A stretch of 64,000 bases of DNA from Hyphomicrobium_A sp963759735 (GCA_963759735.1 CAVXAF010000005.1:62001-126000), one strand, 5' to 3'; counted from the first letter of the stretch, positions 18,283 through 27,354 are shown. Numbers and translations: made by a program. The notes: a model not told the origin generated them from the letters alone.

Positions 18283-19245
18283 TTAGTGGCCGCCGGCGCC
18301 GCCAGGATTGGGGCCTGCGCCCCATACATAGACGGCCGCAAACAGGAACAGCCAGACCACGTCGACGAAGTGCCAGTACCAGGCTGCCGCCTCAAAGCCG
18401 AAGTGCAGCTTGGGGGTGAAGGCGCCGCGCAAGGCGCGGATCAGGCAGACGAGCAGGAAGATGGTGCCGATCAGCACGTGCGCGCCGTGGAAGCCGGTCG
18501 CCATGAAGAAGGTCGACCCGTAGATGTGCCCTGCGAAGCTGAACGCGGCGTGCGTGTACTCGTACACCTGGAAGAAGGTGAACGTCGCGCCGAGCAGCAC
18601 GGTGAGGATGAGGCCAAGGACGAGACCGCGGCGATCATTCTTCAGCAGCGCGTGGTGCGCCCAGGTAACCGTCACGCCCGAAGTGAGCAGGATCAGCGTG
18701 TTGAGCAGCGGGATGCCCCACGGATCAAATGTGTGCTGGAAAATGCCCGGCGTCGGCGCGCCGGTGGCCGGCACCATCACACCGGTGCCTTCGGCAGGCG
18801 CGGGAGGCCAATGGCCGCCGAGCAACTGGTCGCGCGTCACCTGCCCGACGACGTCGGTGCTGTTGAGCAGGTCGTGCACGCTCGCCGGGAACAGGGCCGC
18901 GTCGAAGTAGGCCCAGAACCAGGCGACGAAGAACATCACTTCGGAGGCGATGAACAGGATCATGCCGTAGCGGAAGTGCAGCTGCACGACCGGCGTGTGA
19001 TCGCCGTGCTGACCCTCGCTGATGACGTCGCGCCACCACACGAAGGCGCTGGCGACGACACCGGTGAAGCCGGCTGCGAACACCCACGGACCTGTCAGGC
19101 CGAACACGCCGGCCCCTTCGTTCATGGAGCGCATCCAGATGATCGCACCGACCATCATGACGAATGCAGCCACCGACGCAGTCAGCGGCCAGGGGCTCGG
19201 GTTTACTAGATGGTAGTCGTGGTGCTTGGCGTGCGTCGCGGCCAT
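18283..19245 (-). CDS. ctaE: Cytochrome c oxidase subunit III
   Basis: Subunit III of the aa3-type terminal oxidase, an integral membrane protein of seven helices. The 320-residue protein has 'HDYHLVNPSPWPL' at the start, 'GMILFIASEVMFFVAWFWAY' with the lipid-binding Glu, 'WGIPLLNTLILLTSGVTVTW' and 'TGFHGAHVLIGTIFL' with the conserved His residues, and ends 'AWYWHFVDVVWLFLFAAVY'. Downstream of ctaG in the usual order. Confidence 0.96.
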   Translation of the reverse strand: MAATHAKHHDYHLVNPSPWPLTASVAAFVMMVGAIIWMRSMNEGAGVFGLTGPWVFAAGFTGVVASAFVWWRDVISEGQHGDHTPVVQLHFRYGMILFIASEVMFFVAWFWAYFDAALFPASVHDLLNSTDVVGQVTRDQLLGGHWPPAPAEGTGVMVPATGAPTPGIFQHTFDPWGIPLLNTLILLTSGVTVTWAHHALLKNDRRGLVLGLILTVLLGATFTFFQVYEYTHAAFSFAGHIYGSTFFMATGFHGAHVLIGTIFLLVCLIRALRGAFTPKLHFGFEAAAWYWHFVDVVWLFLFAAVYVWGAGPNPGGAGGH

Positions 19246-19375
19246 TGTGGTGTCTCTCCCGTAATCCCCGTTGGTGCTCCCGATCCCTAATCTTTAGACC
19301 CCGCCCGAGGGCTTTGGAGCCTTGCCGTTGCGCCTCAGGACCGGCCCCCAAGCGCAACGTCGCTTATTCAATGTC

Positions 19376-19990
19376 TCATCCGCCCTTGCCCGTGGCGGCG
19401 GTCGCAGCCTGTCCCTCGACCTTCTTGGGTGTCGTGACAGGGTAGAACGAATAGGACAGCGTCAGTTCGGAAAGCCGCGTCGTCTCCTCGTCGGTGGCGA
19501 ACGCCGGATCGACAAAGAACGACACCGCCATCTCCATCGATTGCCCAGGCTCCAGGCGCTGCTCGGTGAAGCAGAAGCACTGCACCTTCTGGAAGTGTGT
19601 GCCGACGGCGTCAGGCGCGACGTTGAATACGGCAGTGCCGACCGTCGCATTGGCGGATTTGTTGGTCGCCTTGTAGAAGACGAGCGCGTTCTCGCCCACC
19701 TTCACGTCCAGCGAATTTTGCATCGGCTCGAAGGTCCACGGCAGTCCGGCGGCGACGTTGGCGTCGAAGTGCACCTTGACGCTGCGATCGAGCACCACGT
19801 CGGACGCCTTTTCGGCTCGTTGCGTGGTGCCTTGGTAGCCGGTGACCTGGCAGTAAAGGCGGTAGAGCGGCACGGCGGCGAACGACAACCCGGCCATCGA
19901 CACGACGAGCAGACCGCAAACGGCGACGACGCGGCCGTTACGCGATGGCGCTGGCTGCTTCCTGTCGTGCTGGCCGTCGGATGCCGTCAT
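19376..19990 (-). CDS. ctaG: Cytochrome c oxidase copper-assembly protein CtaG (Cox11)
   Basis: Cox11/CtaG delivers copper to the CuB site of subunit I. The 204-residue protein has one N-terminal membrane helix ('GRVVAVCGLLVVSMAGLSF'), 'PLYRLYCQVTGYQGTT', and the copper-binding 'KVQCFCFTEQRLEPGQSM' (CxC motif). The ATG at 19990 follows GAGGTGGA; the open frame extends further upstream through the coxF-like gene. Intact. Confidence 0.93.
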   Translation of the reverse strand: MTASDGQHDRKQPAPSRNGRVVAVCGLLVVSMAGLSFAAVPLYRLYCQVTGYQGTTQRAEKASDVVLDRSVKVHFDANVAAGLPWTFEPMQNSLDVKVGENALVFYKATNKSANATVGTAVFNVAPDAVGTHFQKVQCFCFTEQRLEPGQSMEMAVSFFVDPAFATDEETTRLSELTLSYSFYPVTTPKKVEGQAATAATGKGG

Positions 19991-20006
19991 AGTAGATCCA
20001 CCTCGC

Positions 20007-20159
20007 TCACATCGGCCGATTGAGAACATTGCCGCCGAGGCGGACGATGGTCGCCGCGTAAAACAGCGCCACAAGCGCGGCGAGAGCCAGCGCGATGGCC
20101 AGCGAGCGCATGCGTTGCCGCTTCAGCCGCTCCTTCTCGTCTTCGTTCATATCGACCAT
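20007..20159 (-). CDS. Small CoxF-like membrane protein of the oxidase operon
   Basis: A 50-residue product: a charged start ('MNEDEKERLKRQRMRSLAIA') and one membrane helix ('LALAALVALFYAATIVRLG'), ending 'GNVLNRPM'. It fits the short CoxF-type proteins found between ctaB and ctaG in alphaproteobacteria. ATG 20159 or 20150 could start it. Its stop is 17 bases before the ctaG start, and it lies 22 bases after ctaB, so it is inside the operon. Role in oxidase assembly is inferred from position. Confidence 0.78.
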   Translation of the reverse strand: MVDMNEDEKERLKRQRMRSLAIALALAALVALFYAATIVRLGGNVLNRPM

Positions 20160-20181
20160 GACCAACGCCAACGCTCGTTCC

Positions 20182-21114
20182 TCACGCCAGCAACCGCGTC
20201 ACGGCATGCTCACCGAGCATCACCGCGAACAGCAAGAATAGATAGAGAATGGAGAACCCAAATAGCTGCTTGGCGGCGGCATCGCCCTCGCGGCCTTCGG
20301 TGATCGTTCGCACGCGCCAGGCCAGATAGAGGAACACCGCGCCGAGCACGACCGAGCTGAGCAGATAGACGTTGCCCGCGAGGCCGATGAAGAACGGCAC
20401 GACGGCGAGCGACACGAGCAGCAGCGAATAAAGCCAAATCTGGCGCCGCGTCTCAGTCGGACCTGAGACGACGGGAAGCATCGGTACGCCGACGCGCTCA
20501 TAGTCGCGGCAGCGATAGAGCGCCAGGGCCCAGAAGTGCGGCGGCGTCCAGGCGAAGATGATGAGGAACATCAGCACGCTTTCGACGCTCACCGAGCCAG
20601 TGACCGCTGCCCAGCCGATCATCGGCGGGAAGGAACCGGCGGCGCCGCCGATGACGATGTTCTGCGGCGTCAGGCGCTTCAGCCACATCGTGTAGATGAA
20701 GAGATAGAACGCGATGGTGATGGCGAGCAGGGCGCCGGCCGTCCAGTTGACGAGAACGCCGAGCGTCAGGACCGAGAACACCGACAGCACGGAGCCGAAG
20801 CTCAGTGCTTCGCCCGCCGTCAGGCGTCCGCGCGGAATGGGGCGCGCCGCGGTGCGCGCCATGCGGGCATCGATGTCGGCGTCGTACCACATGTTGAGCG
20901 CGCCAGCGGCACCGGCACCGATGGTGATGGCGACGAGCGCGATAATGGCGAGGACGGGATGGATTGAGCCCGGCGCCGCCACCATGCCGGTCAGCGCCGT
21001 GAAGACGACCAGCGACATGACGCGCGGCTTCAGGAGCTGGACGAAATCGCCGACGCTCGACCCACTGACGGGGCCGAGACGCTCTACGTCTGTATTTAGC
21101 TGCGTCCCTTGCAT
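20182..21114 (-). CDS. ctaB: Protoheme IX farnesyltransferase
   Basis: This makes heme O from heme B for the oxidase. The 310-residue membrane protein has the prenyl-diphosphate motif 'NMWYDADIDARMARTAARP' (N-x3-D-x3-D), the second motif 'CRDYERVGVPMLPVV' and 'WTPPHFWALALYR'. About nine helices. The start 'MQGTQLNTDVERLG' is as expected. A 24-base hairpin lies in the gap upstream, after ctaD. Confidence 0.95.
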   Translation of the reverse strand: MQGTQLNTDVERLGPVSGSSVGDFVQLLKPRVMSLVVFTALTGMVAAPGSIHPVLAIIALVAITIGAGAAGALNMWYDADIDARMARTAARPIPRGRLTAGEALSFGSVLSVFSVLTLGVLVNWTAGALLAITIAFYLFIYTMWLKRLTPQNIVIGGAAGSFPPMIGWAAVTGSVSVESVLMFLIIFAWTPPHFWALALYRCRDYERVGVPMLPVVSGPTETRRQIWLYSLLLVSLAVVPFFIGLAGNVYLLSSVVLGAVFLYLAWRVRTITEGREGDAAAKQLFGFSILYLFLLFAVMLGEHAVTRLLA

Positions 21115-21253
21115 ATCACTCGACCGTCTCGCTCCGCTCCCTGGCCGCGCATCGGCCCCTCAGTTGAGAGGTCCTGCTCGGCCTTGCCGGCTCGTCACGC
21201 CCGCCGCCTTGAGGCCGGCGGCCATGCAGCCAGATTCTGCTTCGTCAGTGGAA

Positions 21254-21277
21254 CGGGCGGAACACTAGTTCCGCCCG
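21254..21277. repeat. Hairpin between ctaD and ctaB
   Basis: A perfect 10-bp inverted repeat CGGGCGGAAC / GTTCCGCCCG with loop ACTA lies in the 189-base gap between the two genes. It has no T-run in the direction of transcription. It may protect the ctaCD part of the transcript or attenuate ctaB; not shown. Confidence 0.6.
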
Positions 21278-21303
21278 CCGTCAGCCGTGAATGGCCGCGC
21301 GCT

Positions 21304-22923
21304 TCAGTGGTGTCCGCCCGAAGTGATGCGCGGCAGCGTTTCGTAGGAGTGGAAAGCCGGCGGAGACGGCAGCGTCCACTCAAGTGTCGTAGCACCAGGA
21401 CCCCACGGGTTATCCGCGGCGACCTTGCGGCTCATGAAGGCAACCAGCACGCCGATGAGGAAGACGATCGTTCCCAGCGCGGTGATGTAGGAGCCGGCCG
21501 ACGACACGCCGTTCCAGAACGCGAAGGCGTCCGGATAGTCGACGTAGCGGCGCGGCATGCCCGACAGGCCGAGGAAGTGCTGCGGGAAGAACAAGATGTT
21601 GGCGCCGATGAAGGTGAGCCAGAAGTGCAGCTTGCCGAGCGCCTCGTTGTACATGTAGCCCGACATCTTGGGGAACCAGTAGTACCAGCCCGCGAAGATG
21701 GCGAACACGGCGCCGAGCGACAGCACGTAATGGAAGTGCGCGACGACATAGTAGGTGTCATGCAGCGCACGGTCGACGCCGGCATTCGACAGCATGACGC
21801 CCGTCACGCCGCCGACGGTGAACAGGAAGATGAAGCCGAGCGCCCACAGCATCGGCACGCGGAAGCTGATCGACCCGCCCCACATGGTGGCAATCCACGA
21901 GAAGATCTTCACGCCCGTTGGCACCGCGATCACCATGGTGGCGAACACGAAGTATGCCTGCGTGTTCACGCTGATGCCGGCCGCATACATGTGGTGCGCC
22001 CACACGATGAAGCCGACGAGGCCGATGGCGACCATGGCGTAGGCCATGCCGAGGTAGCCGAACACCGGCTTGCGCGAGAACGTCGCGATGATGTGGCTGA
22101 TCATGCCGAAGCCGGGCAGGATCAGAATGTACACCTCGGGGTGTCCGAAGAACCAGAACAGATGCTGGTAGAGCAGCGGGTCGCCGCCGCCCTGCGGGTT
22201 GAAGAACGAGGTGCCGAAGTTGCGGTCGGTCAGCAGCATGGTGATGGCGCCGGCCAGGACGGGCAGCGACAGCAGCAGCAGGAACGCCGTGATCAGCACC
22301 GACCACACGAACAGCGGCATCTTGTGCAGGGTCATGCCCGGCGCGCGCATGTTGAAGATGGTGGTGATGAAGTTGATGGCACCGAGAATGGACGACGCAC
22401 CTGCGAGATGCAGGGAGAGGATGGCGAAGTCCATAGCCGGCCCTGGATGGCCCGTTGTCGATAGCGGCGCGTAGATCGTCCAGCCGGCGCCGACACCAAG
22501 ACCGCCCGGCGGGCCTTCGACGAACAGCGAAATGAGCAGCAGCCCGAGCGCTGCGGGGAGCAGCCAGAACGAGATGTTGTTCATGCGCGGGAAGGCCATG
22601 TCCGGCGCACCGATCATCAGCGGCACGAACCAGTTGCCGTAGCCGCCGATCATTGCCGGCATCACCATGAAGAACACCATGATGAGGCCGTGGCCGGTGA
22701 CGAACACGTTGTACATGTGGCCGTCGGCGAAGTACTGGAGCCCCGGCTCTTGCAGCTCGAGGCGCATGGCGACCGAAAGGGCGCCGCCGATGAGGCCGCT
22801 GATGATGGCGAATATCAAGTACATCGTTCCGATGTCCTTGTGATTCGTCGAGAACAGCCAGCGCTTCAGCCCGGTGGGCGCGTGGTCATGGCTGTCATGT
22901 GCGGTACTGCTCGTGCTTCCCAT
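21304..22923 (-). CDS. ctaD: Cytochrome c oxidase subunit I
   Basis: This is the catalytic subunit of the aa3 oxidase, with heme a, heme a3 and CuB. The 539-residue protein has twelve helices. Visible ligands are 'VTGHGLIMVFFMVMP' (heme a His), 'WFFGHPEVYILILPGFG' with the His-Tyr cross-link, 'VWAHHMYAAG' (CuB His pair), and 'VVAHFHYVLSLG' (a3 and a ligands). The K and D channel segments are present. Length is usual. Confidence 0.97.
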   Translation of the reverse strand: MGSTSSTAHDSHDHAPTGLKRWLFSTNHKDIGTMYLIFAIISGLIGGALSVAMRLELQEPGLQYFADGHMYNVFVTGHGLIMVFFMVMPAMIGGYGNWFVPLMIGAPDMAFPRMNNISFWLLPAALGLLLISLFVEGPPGGLGVGAGWTIYAPLSTTGHPGPAMDFAILSLHLAGASSILGAINFITTIFNMRAPGMTLHKMPLFVWSVLITAFLLLLSLPVLAGAITMLLTDRNFGTSFFNPQGGGDPLLYQHLFWFFGHPEVYILILPGFGMISHIIATFSRKPVFGYLGMAYAMVAIGLVGFIVWAHHMYAAGISVNTQAYFVFATMVIAVPTGVKIFSWIATMWGGSISFRVPMLWALGFIFLFTVGGVTGVMLSNAGVDRALHDTYYVVAHFHYVLSLGAVFAIFAGWYYWFPKMSGYMYNEALGKLHFWLTFIGANILFFPQHFLGLSGMPRRYVDYPDAFAFWNGVSSAGSYITALGTIVFLIGVLVAFMSRKVAADNPWGPGATTLEWTLPSPPAFHSYETLPRITSGGHH

Positions 22924-22997
22924 TGTGCGTTCGCCCTGTCACTCGGTGTTTTGTTGCCGGGCGTGCCCGGATGTATGCGGGATATATTTGGCCAGGA

Positions 22998-23981
22998 TCA
23001 CTTGGCCTGCGCTGCGTCCTCGGTCTTCGCGAACTGGCGCACGCCAGCCTGCTCAAGCGCCGCCTGGCGGACGATGCCTTTGGCCTTCTCAAGCAGTTCC
23101 TTCTTCTGCTGCAGGAGAATTTTGCGCTTTTCCTTGTCCTTCTCGGCGGACGCTGCCTTGCCGACTTCGATCGCCTGCTTCTGGGCATCGGTCCAGGAGG
23201 CGTACACCTCTTCCTTCACGACCCGCACGCCGATCGGCATGAAGGCGTGGTCCTTGCCGCAGAGTTCTGAGCACTGGCCGTAGAAGATGCCTTCGACGGT
23301 CGGCTTGAACCAGGTCGAGGTGATGCGTCCGGGGACAGCGTCGACCTTCGAGCCGAACGAAGGGATGGTCCAATCGTGAATGACGCCGTCGGGAGCCGCC
23401 GTGATCAGCACGGTGACAACCTTGTTGAGAGGAACGATGACCTCGTTGTCGACGGCAAGGTTGCGCGGCGCCGGCAGGTTCTGCGCTTCGAGTTCGGCGC
23501 GGGCGGCGTCATCCAGCATGCGCGTTTCGAAAGTGATGCCGAGTTCGGGATAAGCGTGCTCCCAGTACCAAGTGTAGCCGGTCGCCTTAAGCGTCACGTC
23601 TGCCTTGGGATAGCTGTACTGGAGATTGAGAAGCCGGAAGGAGGGGATGGCGATGGCGACGAGGACGAGGATCGGAAGGACCGTCCATGCCACCTCGAGA
23701 ATTGTATTGTGCGTCGTTGCCGACGGCGTCGGGTTGGCGCGCTCGTTGAAGCGGTAGATCACGTAGAGCAGCAGCAGCATCACGAACACGGTGATGGCCA
23801 CGATGATGATGTTGACGAAGTCGTAGAACCTATGGATTTCCTCGGCTACCGGCGAGGCGGCGCCCTGGAATCCCATCTCGCCCGGCGATGGCTGACCCAT
23901 GGCAGCCCACGCAACCGACGACCCGAGCAACAGCATTGCAACTGCTGCGGCAGGTGCCGAGCAAAGCAGTCGTCTCAACAT
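22998..23981 (-). CDS. ctaC: Cytochrome c oxidase subunit II
   Basis: Subunit II takes electrons from cytochrome c through CuA. The 327-residue protein has a signal peptide, two membrane helices ('VNIIIVAITVFVMLLLLYVI' and 'VAWTVLPILVLVAIAIPSF'), the aromatic patch 'GYTWYWEHAYPEL' and the CuA site 'GQCSELCGKDHAFMP'. The C-terminus carries a charged helix of about 60 residues beyond the usual domain. It is the first gene of the oxidase operon; its promoter should lie in the 326-base gap above. Confidence 0.96.
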   Translation of the reverse strand: MLRRLLCSAPAAAVAMLLLGSSVAWAAMGQPSPGEMGFQGAASPVAEEIHRFYDFVNIIIVAITVFVMLLLLYVIYRFNERANPTPSATTHNTILEVAWTVLPILVLVAIAIPSFRLLNLQYSYPKADVTLKATGYTWYWEHAYPELGITFETRMLDDAARAELEAQNLPAPRNLAVDNEVIVPLNKVVTVLITAAPDGVIHDWTIPSFGSKVDAVPGRITSTWFKPTVEGIFYGQCSELCGKDHAFMPIGVRVVKEEVYASWTDAQKQAIEVGKAASAEKDKEKRKILLQQKKELLEKAKGIVRQAALEQAGVRQFAKTEDAAQAK

Positions 23982-24307
23982 TCATCCGCTCCCAAGTGCT
24001 GCTCGGCGCGTTGGCCGAGTTCCTCCCCACAACAGGCGCTGTTTTTCCAGTTCGCCCGCAACTTACCGCGATGGCTGCAGTGCCGCCAAACGCGGGACAC
24101 ACGTCCCCTAGTCAACTAAGAGCACAATCGACTTCCATGGCTCAAGTCAAGCTTAATGCGGCATTTCCACGCGTTGTGCCGCAACAATAATATCGGCTCG
24201 CATCGGCGCCATAGCTGACCTAAGTCAGGTCCCAACTTTGGCCCGATTCCGAGAACACCACGAAGGCTGCGGCGGAGCAATTCCGGCGCATTTTTCAGGA
24301 GCAGCGC
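23982..24307. other. Intergenic region, divergent promoters for ctaC and ialB
   Basis: No gene is supported here. It must hold the promoter of the oxidase operon (minus) and of the IalB-like gene (plus). I see no clear paired -35/-10 elements or strong palindromes. Confidence 0.5.
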
Positions 24308-24874
24308 GTGCAGAATGCATTCCTCGCTGACGGCGCCCGTTGCCGCAGCGCACTCGACTGGCCTGCGCGCGCCGCGCGCAAAACGGTGCAGTCCGCGCTC
24401 GCCGTTTGCGCCGTGCTCGTTTGCATCGTGCCGGCTATGGCCCAGGAGGGCACCGTCAAAGCGCAGCACGGAGATTGGCAGATCGTCTGCAAAGATCCGC
24501 CCCCGGGCGCCAAGAACGAGGTCTGCGCTCTCGTTCAGAGCGTGACCGCCGAGGATAAAGACAACATCGGACTTACCGTCTATTTCCAGAAATTCTCCAA
24601 CGGGACGCGCGTCCTGCGTGTATTCGCGCCGCTCGGCATCCTTCTGCCGCCGGGCCTGGGATTGAAGATCGACGACAAGGACGTCGGGCACGCGCCGTTT
24701 TTGCGCTGCCACACGTTCGCTTGCTACGCGCAGGTTGTGGTCGAGGATCCGCTGATCGAGCAGTTGAAAACCGGCAAGACGGCGATTTTCATCATCTTCC
24801 AGGCGGAAGAAGCAGGGATCGGGATTCCGATCTCATTGAGCGGCTTCAAAGAAGCGTTGACAGAACTCAAGTAG
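24308..24874 (+). CDS. Invasion-associated locus B family protein
   Basis: This exported protein of the IalB family is found widely in Rhizobiales; its exact role is unknown. The 188-residue product has a long N-terminus with a signal segment ('SALAVCAVLVCIVPAMAQ'), then 'HGDWQIVCKDPPPGAKNEVC' and 'HTFACYAQVVVEDPLI', with four cysteines likely forming two disulfides. The GTG at 24308 has AGGAG 6 bases upstream. No neighbour suggests a partner. Confidence 0.85.
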   Translation: MQNAFLADGARCRSALDWPARAARKTVQSALAVCAVLVCIVPAMAQEGTVKAQHGDWQIVCKDPPPGAKNEVCALVQSVTAEDKDNIGLTVYFQKFSNGTRVLRVFAPLGILLPPGLGLKIDDKDVGHAPFLRCHTFACYAQVVVEDPLIEQLKTGKTAIFIIFQAEEAGIGIPISLSGFKEALTELK

Positions 24875-24964
24875 GACGCGCCCAGCCGCACGCGACAGTC
24901 CCCCCTAGCCCGGGGCGCGATGCGCGCCGCCGGCGGAAATAATCATCGCAACCAAGCCGAATAA

Positions 24965-25393
24965 CTAGGCCGCCTTGCGCTCGCGCGAACGCGAACCGCT
25001 GGCGGTCTCTTTGCTTTCAGGGAAGGCAATGTAGTCGTGCGCGTTGCGCGCCTCGTCTGCGAGTGAAGCAAGGTTCGGCATGGCGAGAGCGAGCGAATTC
25101 GTCACCCGCCCGACGCTCTCGGTGTAGTCCTCGTAGGCCGAGCGCCAGAATTGGGTCTGCGCAGCGATCAGGTCCTGCGGGGTGCGGCACTGGGCGACCC
25201 GGGCCGGGATCTGCATGTAGGCCTGGGCGCGACGATTGAAGAAGCCCATCATCTCCAGCTGCGTGCGGGCGATGCTTTTCAGGAATGGATCGTAGGCCTG
25301 TCCGAGGGCCTCGAGGCCGCCGAAGTACATCTGATAGGCGCTGTGTGTCGGGGATTTGCCGTTCGCATGCGAACTGGGCGCATGAGCAACCAT
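24965..25393 (-). CDS. Phasin family protein
   Basis: A phasin-like protein that would coat polyhydroxyalkanoate granules. The 142-residue helical protein has 'QAYDPFLKSIARTQLEMMGF', 'CRTPQDLIAAQTQFWRSAYE' and 'DYTESVGRVTNSLALAMP', typical of the Phasin_2 family. No PHA synthase or depolymerase lies in the window. Upstream on the minus strand an AGGGAGG ribosome site precedes the ATG at 25393. Confidence 0.8.
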   Translation of the reverse strand: MVAHAPSSHANGKSPTHSAYQMYFGGLEALGQAYDPFLKSIARTQLEMMGFFNRRAQAYMQIPARVAQCRTPQDLIAAQTQFWRSAYEDYTESVGRVTNSLALAMPNLASLADEARNAHDYIAFPESKETASGSRSRERKAA

Positions 25394-25709
25394 GGTACGT
25401 CCTCCCTTGGTGTGGACGGCCTGATTGCGGCGGGGGAGCCGGGGGCCAGAGGCCGTCTCCGTTGAGGGTTTGCAGCAACCCTACGAATAAAATCTTAGCA
25501 AGCGAAGCTGGCGGCAGGATGACAGAAATCGCCGGTATGCACAGGTCCGAATCGGACCACTCGCGGACTTGTTATCGCCTCAACGCCAATGATTGCGGGC
25601 TTTCGCGGCTGGCGCGTAGACCAGAATTGCGTTGACTCAAAGTTGTACATCGTTCTTTCTAAGGTTAATCCACAGCTGATTTTTCATTCGTACTCGTTGC
25701 GTTTTATCG
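25394..25709. other. Intergenic region between phasin and bcsS-like gene
   Basis: This 316-base gap has no supported gene. It carries the divergent promoters of the phasin and BcsS-like genes. The part near 25,640-25,700 is AT-richer than its surroundings. Confidence 0.5.
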
Positions 25710-26465
25710 ATGGCTTCTTTCTTAAATCTCTGGTCCAGGCGGATGGCGAGGGTGCTCGCCGCGATGACCTTTGCGTGCGCTACGACACCCGCCTCGGCCG
25801 ATCCGACGGCTGAACCAGGCTGGCGCGAGGTCTGGTCAGGGGCCGACGTCGGCAGCCACGTCTGGCTTCTCTATTCGGGTATGACGGTCGCCCCGCACAG
25901 CAACGTCTTCGAAGACGGCATTCGCCTGCGCGTCGCCGGCGGCTACGGCGGCTATAGCTACGTGGGCGAACGGCGCGGGCAGCTCGTGGCCTTTACCGCC
26001 GAGACGGCCTACGCGGAGGCGTTCGTCGGCTACCTGAAACGCCTCGGTCCGGTGACCGCCAAAGCCTTTGTCGGCATCGCCGCGATCGAACACGACGTCA
26101 GCCCCATCGATCCTGATAATCCCGTGCAGGGTCAAGAGGTTGGGCCAAAGCTCGTGACCGAGTTGTGGATCAACATGGGCGCCTCGGCGTGGTCGTCGAT
26201 TGATCTCTCCTGGACGACCGCGCACCAGACTTCGGCGGCGCGCCTGCGCAGCGGATATCGCGTCTGGGGCGACGCCTCGCTGGGTATCGAGGCGGCGATC
26301 AACGCCAACGACATGGGCGAGGACGCACGCGCCGGCATGTTCGCCCGCTACGCCTGGAACGGCGGCGAGGTCTCGCTGGCGGGGGGCTATTCCGGCCGCT
26401 TCCTGGACGACGCGCAGGCGCTGCGCGACCCCTACCTGACGGCCAACTGGCTCACCCAGTTCTAG
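25710..26465 (+). CDS. Cellulose biosynthesis protein BcsS-like outer-membrane protein
   Basis: The 251-residue protein has a signal peptide (cleavage after 'TTPASA') and alternating amphipathic strands suggesting a beta-barrel, for example 'GIRLRVAGGYGGYSYVGERR' and 'SSIDLSWTTAHQTSAARLRSG'. It ends in an aromatic C-terminus ('LTANWLTQF'), as outer-membrane barrels do. This matches BcsS proteins of Hyphomicrobiales. No bcsA/bcsB genes are nearby, so the link to cellulose is only by family. Confidence 0.75.
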   Translation: MASFLNLWSRRMARVLAAMTFACATTPASADPTAEPGWREVWSGADVGSHVWLLYSGMTVAPHSNVFEDGIRLRVAGGYGGYSYVGERRGQLVAFTAETAYAEAFVGYLKRLGPVTAKAFVGIAAIEHDVSPIDPDNPVQGQEVGPKLVTELWINMGASAWSSIDLSWTTAHQTSAARLRSGYRVWGDASLGIEAAINANDMGEDARAGMFARYAWNGGEVSLAGGYSGRFLDDAQALRDPYLTANWLTQF

Positions 26466-26615
26466 AGCGCCACCCGACTGGCAACGGCGCGGCAACGCGC
26501 TGTTAACGCGACGTTTAATGCCAATTCATGCGCCGCAACGCCTAGCAAGACATGCACCGGCGCATGCCCCGCATGCGCCCTCCATAGACGTCATGAACCC
26601 GCCACGAAGTCATGC

Positions 26616-26641
26616 AAACAAAACGGTTGTTCGTTTTGTTT
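26616..26641. promoter_or_regulatory. Palindromic operator candidate upstream of tetR-type gene
   Basis: A perfect 10-bp inverted repeat AAACAAAACG / CGTTTTGTTT with spacer GTTGTT lies 48 bases before the TetR-family ATG. The size and symmetry fit a TetR-family dimer site and would allow autoregulation of the regulator-MFP-RND operon. Binding is inferred. Confidence 0.65.
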
Positions 26642-26688
26642 TGTGCCACTACAAGACACTCCTCAGCAACCGGTTACCCAAGCAGGCC

Positions 26689-27354
26689 ATGCCCAAGCTC
26701 AAGCCAGCCACGCAGCGCGCACGCCGCGAGCACATCCTCGATGCCGCCGAGGTCTGCTTCGCGCATAGCGGCTTTCATCGCACGACCATGCAGGACATCT
26801 GCAAGGAAGCCGCGATCAGCCCGGGCGCGCTCTACGTCTATTTCACCTCGAAGGAAGACCTGATCGGCGGTCTGGCCGAGCGCGACCGCGCGGATTTCGC
26901 CGAACGCTTCGCCGTCGTCTCGAACGCGAGCGAGTTCATGCAGTCGCTGTCCGAACTTGCCCACCACTACTTCGACGAAGAGCCGCCGCACAAACGCATC
27001 ATGTGCCTGGAGATCGGTCTGGAATCGATACGCAACCCGCGCGTCGGCGAGATCTATCGCTCGGTCGATCGCTTCGTGCAGGAGAGCTTTGAAAAGCTCT
27101 TCCGCCAACTCGCCGCGCAGGGCCACATCGCGCCAAACCTCGACATCGCGACGGTCACCAAGCTGTTCTCGATCATCGGCGATGGGATTTTCATGCGCCG
27201 CGCGCTCGATCCGAACTTCGACACCAAGACGATCGTCCCCGCGGCCCTGGCGCTGATCGGCCAGCTGCTCAACGTCAAGCCTGAAGAACATGCCGGAGTG
27301 GACGTGGCGCCGCCAACGGCCAATCCAGCTGCGGCTGAGGAGAAGCGTCTATGA
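26689..27354 (+). CDS. TetR/AcrR family transcriptional regulator
   Basis: The 221-residue protein has the N-terminal helix-turn-helix: 'RREHILDAAEVCFAHSGFHR', 'TTMQDICKEAAISPGALYVY' then 'FTSKEDLI'. A helical ligand-binding domain follows. It should repress the efflux genes that follow: the stop overlaps the MFP start in ATGA. The ATG at 26689 is preferred because the family motif begins soon after; the open frame upstream crosses the operator palindrome. Confidence 0.92.
   Translation: MPKLKPATQRARREHILDAAEVCFAHSGFHRTTMQDICKEAAISPGALYVYFTSKEDLIGGLAERDRADFAERFAVVSNASEFMQSLSELAHHYFDEEPPHKRIMCLEIGLESIRNPRVGEIYRSVDRFVQESFEKLFRQLAAQGHIAPNLDIATVTKLFSIIGDGIFMRRALDPNFDTKTIVPAALALIGQLLNVKPEEHAGVDVAPPTANPAAAEEKRL

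Noticed and set aside
21109..22464. 451-codon plus-strand frame opposite ctaD
   Set aside because: A shadow of the very well-conserved ctaD frame; low-complexity charged composition.
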